Assembly: GCA_012934845.2 (NCBI GenBank)
Contig: WNNJ02000256.1
Span: 1 to 64,000, forward strand
Origin: Pomphorhynchus laevis
Lineage: Eukaryota; Acanthocephala; Palaeacanthocephala; Echinorhynchida; Pomphorhynchidae
Direction of reading: 5' to 3'
DNA length: 64,000 nucleotides
This document shows positions 10,701 through 19,700 of this stretch, one piece after another (positions within the stretch are counted from its first letter, which is position 1; every line of letters begins with the position of its first letter). The notes beneath the pieces are model-generated. The model was given only the letters and a program-made list of their open reading frames with translations, ran no database searches and was not told the origin of the DNA. Both the position numbers and the translations under genes were made by a program.

Positions 10701-13700
10701 TGACCTGCTCTGGAAATCTATTTCGAAAATAGTTAGACCGTTAAAGAGTATATAAATTCGCAGAAAAGTTTCGTGCAATCTTTCAACGACTAGCTGGATT
10801 CCTTATAGAACATCCAAGTATTACAGCATGTTGAAAGATCAACTTAGTACTACCGTCAGCGCAGGATGATGTTGTTGGTTAGATCGTGTGGCAACTGTTT
10901 CGTGACGATATTTGTACACTAGTTTGCAGATACATGTTTAGAATTAATGCATAATCCTAAATGCTTTAATAATGCTTTAATAATGCTTTCATAATCCCGG
11001 ATTCACGGATTGTGGGAATACTGCTGTATATCAAGCGCATTTACTATGAAGATAACTCTAAGGCTCGTTAGCTCTACCCAATTACCAGGGTACATTAAGG
11101 CTGCCATCTTTATTGTATTGTATTTAGCAGTATCAATTGCTAAATTTAACTCTTGTGCGATCAACATTTTGTGGTGTCTGATGATGACACAACAGCCTCG
11201 TTCTCTGGACACAGGTGTATGGATGTTTTCTCAAAATCAGTCAATTCTTCGGATGATTAAAAGTTCAGTTGCCTCATTCAGCCTCCTTTTTAATCAATCC
11301 AAAACTCAAGGGTGTAGTCTTTAATGGATACACATCCTCTAGAAATAAGTTAAAGAGACTGTCAAACTCATAATTTTTTTCTAAAAGGTTAATTTTTCTT
11401 TTCAATAGAACTTTCCACGGAACAAAGATCTAGATTTCTCAAGTTTATTCAGTTTCGACTTTCCTATCGTTGTGCGCCGCGTTAAAGTTTCATTGAGGAC
11501 TCAGATACTTCTATTCACTAGAAGATAGCTTATGATGCTGCTCACCCTTGATATGATACTTTTAAGACCAATTTTGGATATGAACGTTTTTGTTCAGAGA
11601 ATGTTTTATTTAAGAAAATATTTATTTACATTATTTAACTTACATTAATAAAGTAATTAAGATTTAGTTAAAATAAATGACTATGGTAGAAGAAACAAAA
11701 ATAAAGAATCCTTAGACAGCAACTACAAATGTGGAAGATGTAGGCGAGACACGTACAACCCTCTTAATAAATCTATGTTGACATTTATTAAATTGTAGAA
11801 ACTTTGCCGACTACATCAAACTTAATTTGTTTAATATGATAAGCGTTGATTGAAAACTTGACTTGACTAACATAAAAATTGACTTTAATTTAGATTTCAA
11901 CTTAGTATTTTAACTTGATGTAAATTATATAAAATTGTATATGATATTATTTATTATTTATACTCATTTTTTATTTAATTATTAATTATTTAATTATTAA
12001 TTACTTAATTATATTTTAGTAATTTTTAATTATTATTTTTAATTTTTATCAATTATTTATAACTTTTATTTTTAATTAAAAATAAAAGAATACTTAATTA
12101 TAATAATTTTTAATAATTCTGATTCAGATTAGATAGCTTATAGACTAGATCAGATATAGATAGCTGATATGTAGAGTCAGTTAGCTAATACGTAGACTAA
12201 GTTAGTTGATAACAGTTTATTCTGATGACCTCTAATCCTTATTCTTATACATCCTCTATTATTTATTAGTCAATTCATAAAAATTGATTTTTATTTTAAA
12301 TTTCAATTTAATATTTTTACTTGATATAATTTATAAAAAAAATTTTTAAAAATTCATTTTTTGAAAAGTCATTTTTTTATAAATTATATCAAGTAAAAAT
12401 ATTAAATTGAAATTTTTTTAAAAATTCATTTTTTGAAAAGTCATTTTTTTATAAATTATATCAAGTAAAAATATTAAATTGAAATTTAAAATAAAAATCA
12501 ATTTTTGTGAATTGACTAATAAATAATAGAGGATGTATAAGAATAAGGATTAGAGGTCATCAGAATAAACTGTTATCAACTAACTTAGTCTACGTATTAG
12601 CTAACTGACTCTACATATCAGCTATCTATATCTGATCTAGTCTATAAGCTATCTAATCTGAATCAGAATTATTAAAAATTATTATAATTAAGTATTCTTT
12701 TATTTTTAATTAAAAATAAAAGTTATAAATAATTGATAAAAATTAAAAATAATAATTAAAAATTACTAAAATATAATTAAGTAATTAATAATTAAATAAT
12801 TAATAATTAAATAAAAAATGAGTATAAATAATAAATAATATCATATACAATTTTATATAATTTACATCAAGTTAAAATACTAAGTTGAAATCTAAATTAA
12901 AGTCAATTTTTATGTTAGTCAAGTCAAGTTTTCAATCAACGCTTATCATATTAAACAAATTAAGTTTGATGTAGTCGGCAAAGTTTCTACAACTTAATAA
13001 ATGTCAACATAGATTTATTAAGAGGGTTGTACGTGTCTCGCCTACATCTTCCAAATTTGTAGTTGCTGTCTAAGGATTCTTTATTTTTGTTTCTTCTACC
13101 ATAGTCATTTATTTTAACTAAATCTTAATTACTTTATTAATGTAAGTTAAATAATGTAAATAAATATTTTCTTAAATAAAACATTCTCTGAACAAAAACG
13201 TTCATATCCAAAATTGGTCTTAAAAGTATCATATCAAGGGTGAGCAGCATCATAAGCTATCTTCTAGTGAATAGAAGTATCTGAGTCCTCAATGAAACTT
13301 TAACGCGGCGCACAACGATAGGAAAGTCGAAACTGAATAAACTTGAGAAATCTAGATCTTTGTTCCGTGGAAAGTTCTATTGAAAAGAAAAATTAACCTT
13401 TTAGAAAAAAATTATGAGTTTGACAGTCTCTTTAACTTATTTCTAGAGGATGTGTATCCATTAAAGACTACACCCTTGAGTTTTGGATTGATTAAAAAGG
13501 AGGCTGAATGAGGCAACTGAACTTTTAATCATCCGAAGAATTGACTGATTTTGAGAAAACATCCATACACCTGTGTCCAGAGAACGAGGCTGTTGTGTCA
13601 TCATCAGACACCACAAAATGTTGATCGCACAAGAGTTAAATTTAGCAATTGATACTGCTAAATACAATACAATAAAGATGGCAGCCTTAATGTACCCTGG

Positions 13701-16700
13701 TAATTGGGTAGAGCTAACGAGCCTTAGAGTTATCTTCATAGTAAATGCGCTTGATATACAGCAGTATTCCCACAATCCGTGAATCCGGGATTATGAAAGC
13801 ATTATTAAAGCATTATTAAAGCATTTAGGATTATGCATTAATTCTAAACATGTATCTGCAAACTAGTGTACAAATATCGTCACGAAACAGTTGCCACACG
13901 ATCTAACCAACAACATCATATGATGTTGATATAAATACATATCGTATGTATTTATATTTTGAAAATTTATTCCTTTTGCCTGCTCTAAAAATTCTTTCGT
14001 AGAATTAATACTGAAATAGTGGTTTACACCAGTATTAATTTGGATTACCTTACAATACTTTTTGAAGTGTGCTTTAATTACTTTAAGTATTTTATTCATA
14101 TAAACAAAAAGTGGTTTTAATTAACATTTGAAAGCACTACATATGAACCTAAGTTTTATTGGATTTTTATGTAATTTTGGATTCCAATATAATATAGGTA
14201 TACTTTTATTATCTGATTCAACTTTTATACTCATTTTATCCAACATTGAACAGTGATTTGTAATGATTGTTTCAAAACTTAAATCACTGCGTTCATATGT
14301 TGCGTTTACACTATATATTCAAATTTCAAAAAGGGAAATACGTCGTTAACGCGTATTTGGCCCAGCTGCTATGTTAAGTCGTGGAATAGGGGCCGAAATC
14401 TGATAAAATAGCAGTTACTTCTGATGACCTTTAATCCTTATTCTTATACATCACCTGTTATTTATAAGTCAATTCATAAAATTGACTTTTATTTTAAATC
14501 TCAATTTTAAATTTTAAATTATAAAATTTTAAAAATATAAATTGTCTAAAATCTTATATAAGTTGTTTTTTATCTTTATTATTATTTATTTATTTTTAAT
14601 ATATTTACTTTAGACTTAATTTTGTAAGATGTTATAAATAATTCATTTTGGCCTCATATTGGGTTGAAGTATTCTTCGACCTATATTGGGTCGTAGAATA
14701 GGAGTCGAAATCTGATAGCAGAGCAGTTCCTCCTGATCATATCTAATTTTTATTCTTATACATCGTATATTATTTATGAATCAATATATAAAAATTGACT
14801 TTTATTTTAAATCTCAATTTTAAATTTTTAATTGATATAAATATAAATTGCATAAAATCTCAGATAATTATTTATTTTCCATTATTTATCTATTTTTTGT
14901 ATACAATCCGTAGACTTAGCTGATCTGGTTTGTTTAAAACTATATCTACAAGGTTACTGTTCAATACTTGTATTATTTTGGCATTTACAAAAATAATATT
15001 TATAACGCAAATATTTGTTACGATAAAAGTTTATTAGAAGGCTTACGAAACCTAAAATCCATTTCCACAAGGAATACATTACATCAATATGAGCATACCA
15101 TTATTGTATCGCGATTTTCTACACTGGCATATAATTTTAATGACGTACACTGCTTTAAATATTTGAAATAAACTGTTCAGTTGCTCATTTTTCATATCAC
15201 ACACAAATTAAAGCCCAAAATCAAATGATATACCAATTTCTACATATTTCGAAGCAAGTCAAAGCCGGGTAATTTGGAAAATTGCAGCAATTACAAATGC
15301 AGGGTTCATCGATATATATCCTTGAAATAATAATATTCTTATATACCTGTCTTTTAGCCTGGTCATTTTGATTCGGTATTTGCTGCGTTGCAAAACACAA
15401 ATTCACTGAATTCATAAATCTGCCGTCAATCATGTACTTTCGAATATTCTTTCTCCGTAACCATAATCGAACCTATATAAATTATTTATAAATTACCTGT
15501 ATTATCAGATCACCAATAATTTTAAATTTATTATGATCATTGAATGCAAAACATTGTCAAATATTAATTTAATGATATATTTAGTGGTTTTATTATTTAA
15601 TTATCAAAATAATATCAAAAAATAAAATAATAATAGCTATCTTTCTGTAATTAAACTAAAAAATAACATTTTGTTTTTTTGACAAATTTTATTATAAAAT
15701 CAAATTATTGAGATAAGATAATTTTATTGCTCCTGTATGTATGCTATACATCAATGAAATGAACATTTAAGCTTGGGTACATAATCGTCCTTAAAAGTGT
15801 TAAAAGTGTTCAAAATCAATATCTTTAGTATTTAAAGAAATCAATATTTCATTATCCGTATAATTATTAATAATTATTAATAATTAATTGCTTTTTCATA
15901 CTTTTGTAATTATACAAAATAAAATAATATAATAGCGATTCAGGCAAATTGGCCAATAAGTTATCATTGTGTTTTTCTAAATCATCTTCAATAATTTAAG
16001 ATGTATCTTCAATATTTCTTTGCGGTCGAACAATGAGATCGCATGCATGCTAAGGCAGCTCGCTCGAGCTGCCTGCCTCAGCTCGCTCGATTTAAGATTT
16101 AATTTATGATTTAAGATTTTGCTATATGATGTATCACGCTTACGAGAGAAGCGTAACATTAATGTCTTGCACCTTAAGAAGTAGAAAAAACAACAGGAGG
16201 AATATTACTTATTCAATTACTAATATCCGGATTAGTATTAATGTTATCCGGATTAACGTATTAATGTTAAAGCACCTGTCTTGCATGAAAACGCATGACT
16301 AATTGTCATTTGTGAATCACATTTACAACGACGTTTATTCCAACTTTATAAATACCATCTGTACCGTCCTCCTAGCAGATCCGTGAATTCATTATTTGAT
16401 AGATGAAAACTTTAATCTTCAATTGGCAACGTAGAAAGCCAAAGAAATGATTCTTTTGTCGCATGCATGATCTGCTGTTTTAATTTGTTCAGGTGCTGCA
16501 TCTTTAACAACTAAATCAATCCGATATTTTGACTTAAATTTTTTTGGCTAAAGGATATCCATTGTTTGATCTATTAGATACGTCTCACACATTTGCCGGG
16601 AATTTTCGTATTCAATTGCTGCTACAAAACCTAATCACAGAGTCGGATAGCACATAATAAGACTGATAAAATTAGTATAACTGCATATTCGTGAGAAATC

Positions 16701-19700
16701 TCTGTTTGCGTAAAAGCTGGAATGAATTTCTCAACCAATGTCTGCCACAATTCAGTTACTTTATCCATGCGGATTCTAGAGGTACGAAAGGAGTATAACC
16801 ATTTCCATTGTACGAGTGAACCATTCCAGAAAATGACACGTTCCAAACTAGATGACATGCTTCAATTAAGCGCTCAATTCACTCTATCCATTAACTTTCA
16901 CCCTTTTTTCGTTAGATACTGTATCAGACTTACATATTGGACAACGGACAACTTAGAACCTGAATATTTAAAGTACTAATCATCACTTGTTCTCCAAATA
17001 ACCATCCACTGAAGTAGTAGCTCTGTTTACGACGGTACAAAAAATATCAGAATTTCGGTTCTCCGTTCCCAAGAATGTTCCACACTGCATTGAGATCCCT
17101 GACGCAGCCTACAAAATAGGCATCGTCAGCATACCATAGTATGATTAACTGGTATGATTATAGTAATAAGACTTTATTAATAAAAATACATAAATGGAAG
17201 TGTCGTTTAATAAGAAGTCCGTTAAAAAAATAAACAGTCAGTCACCAAAAAAAATAGATCACAATTTCTTTGTCTTCTTCCTATCAAGACCTCAAATCCA
17301 TGGAGATCTGAGCCCCCCCAACCAATCCAGCACGCCGCTTTCCGATTGAACCACCCGGGGTCTTTCACCCCCCCCCGAAGAATCCAATCGGTGCGGACGA
17401 TGTTGGGTAAACGAGAGACGAGGAGCTTAAGAAACCTTAGCCTTTGCTCTGGGGGACGTCCTCTTGAGAAGAAGACTAATCCCGAGATAGCCCAGGTACA
17501 TCAAAGGTGCACCTGGGTTTTCCCATTCAACGACAGATGCTGGGCCAGTTTTAGAGCCCACCTAGCTTTCTTCAGGATACGTTTAAGTCTATCCAGGTCG
17601 GCTTTCGCCGACCAGTTCACCGTAACGGTGAACCCCAGGTATTTTACTCGAATTGTGAAGGTAGGGAGTAGTTTAGAGGCAAATATGAAGTAGAGCGCAG
17701 AGAATGCTAGTCTCTTAAGTTTTTTCTTTGTTGCAGGGGAACCATGAAAGATTACCACCTGCGATTTTGCAGAGTTTAAAAAAGATTGGATTGGGGTAGC
17801 TGGTCTTTTAATCTTGAAAAGAAACGGCTGATGTCAGAGACTACGTCTTTACACCTGTGTCCAGTGAACAGGGCTGTGGTGTCATCAGCGTACACCACTA
17901 GACGTTGTTCGCGTTTAAATATTTTGAATAGTTTAATAGAGGCAGCAAGGTATAAGATAGGAGAAAGTGGGGAACCTTGAGGCACACCCGTAATAGGGTA
18001 GAACTGACGCGCATCAGGGTCGTCTTCATAGTAAAAACGCTTGGTATACAGCAGGATCTCCACTCTGTTCACAATTCTCGCAGGCAACCCGAGGGACCTG
18101 AGAGAAGAGATCACAAAAGGAATGGAGATGCGGCTAAATGCAGCAGAAAAGTCAAGGAAAACAGCCACAACTAGATGATGGCTATTATCCCGACAAGACT
18201 GCTCCACTTCACCAACTGCTGAATTGATCGAGCGACTTTGACAAACCACTGAAAACCTGGAGGGATCAAATTTCGCTGACTTAAATGGTCGTGGATTTTA
18301 CGCGCAAGCGCTTTTTCGTAAATCGACACGAGGGCATTTTGAATCGAAATAGGTCGCAGATCTTTAGGGCATGAGCAGGATTTTTTCTTTAGAAGAAAAA
18401 CACGCTTACTACATCGGATGGGGAGGCTAAAAGCATTGTGACGGCCACCTCTCTTCTCTGATCAGCTGTCAAAAGCTGACAGACCCGAGAAGAAAGTAGA
18501 GCGACGGATTTGGAGGTGCCCAGGAGTGAACTCTAGGAGTTAAGAATATCCGTAACAGATAGATCCCTACTCCTGAAGTTACACCAAGGCGGGATTGGTT
18601 AAGGTGATTGAGTGGCTCCATAGTTGTGTAGGGCTAGTGACTCCTCTAAAACTTTATCAAGGCCTACATTCCCTATCCAACCCAATGCTCTATCCTTCCA
18701 GCAAACAAACTTCTCCTTCTTGAAAATCTTCCAAAAGTAAGACTGAGAAGGACTAAGGAGAGCAATAATCGTCCTATCCTTACTCAGCTGGAACCTATAT
18801 CTAGTTCTCCAGTATTCATTCGAGAGAGCCTGTCTGGCGGAAACAGAGAGATTAGGGAGGTTAAGCAATTTCGCTAGGACCTTGAGTTTCGTTAAAGTGG
18901 GATTGTATTTACGACCTTTATAGGAAGTCGATAAAATCGCGGTAGCTTGCAAAAAGAGGTAGGCATTACATTCGGTCAGACTCTCATTTCCTATTCTGGG
19001 AAAGAGTGGGATAGCCGCTTGAAAGAAGGACATTCTGATCGGATCAAAGTGAAACCTCCTTCGAAGCAACGTATCTTCCTCAATACTCCAACGAATTAGT
19101 TCATGAAAGGTGGACAATTGCTGGCGCGACTGCTCCGTGCAGAGGGGTTTTAACAACCACCTCGAGTGAAGCAGTAAAATGTCGAGGATTGAATTTGTTG
19201 GTATGCAATGAAAGGTAGGGGAAGGTGGTTTGTGAATAAGATCACCGTTCCTAGCTCTGCGAAGTGCTGCATTTATCCAACGACCAGTTCTGTCGTTGAA
19301 ATTTCCAAGTATCATGTCATAACCGCTGTCAATAGTACTATCCAAGAGGTCACGGTTCTTGTGAATTTCCCTTGGACGGATGTAGACATTGGCTAGACTG
19401 AGGCGTTTACTGTTCTTAACGAATGAAACTACCAAGCAAGACAGGGCTGGACAAGAGTAATTTAGCAAGAGGTAAGACCTTAAGGAGCACTTAACTAAGG
19501 TCAAGAGTCCTTGAGATGGAGAGGAGTGAGGTGAGGTTATGTACGGAGTATAGTAGGAACAAATTTGCTTTGGGATAAATCGAGTAATGTCCTGGGTGAG
19601 ACGGATGGACCGCGTCTCCTGAAGGACTATAACATCTGCGTATCTAGCAGATAAAAGTCTAAGGGTAGAAGCACCTCCCGAATTCCACTGAAGAATATTA

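Larger units (their letters stand above)
10866..13919. repeat. Giant palindrome with 1,476-bp arms
   Basis: Every position p in 10866-12341 pairs with 24785-p in 12444-13919; I checked this at many anchors and found no indel. I saw only three mismatches (11731/13054, 11792/12993, 12278/12507), so the arms look about 99.8% identical. The 102-bp loop (12342-12443) contains most of a 72-bp direct duplication. The arms carry a foldback end, a LINE-A remnant and an AT-rich interspersed repeat, so they are a duplication of mixed DNA, not one element. It lies in the 10.5-kb intron of the IQ gene. Confidence 0.95.

Noticed and set aside
11003-13782. Identical pairs of 69- and 104-codon frames on opposite strands
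   Set aside because: They are mirror images produced by the palindrome and read through a decayed LINE-A remnant.
14968-15171. Plus-strand 67-codon frame
   Set aside because: No motif, AT-rich composition, lies in an IQ gene intron.
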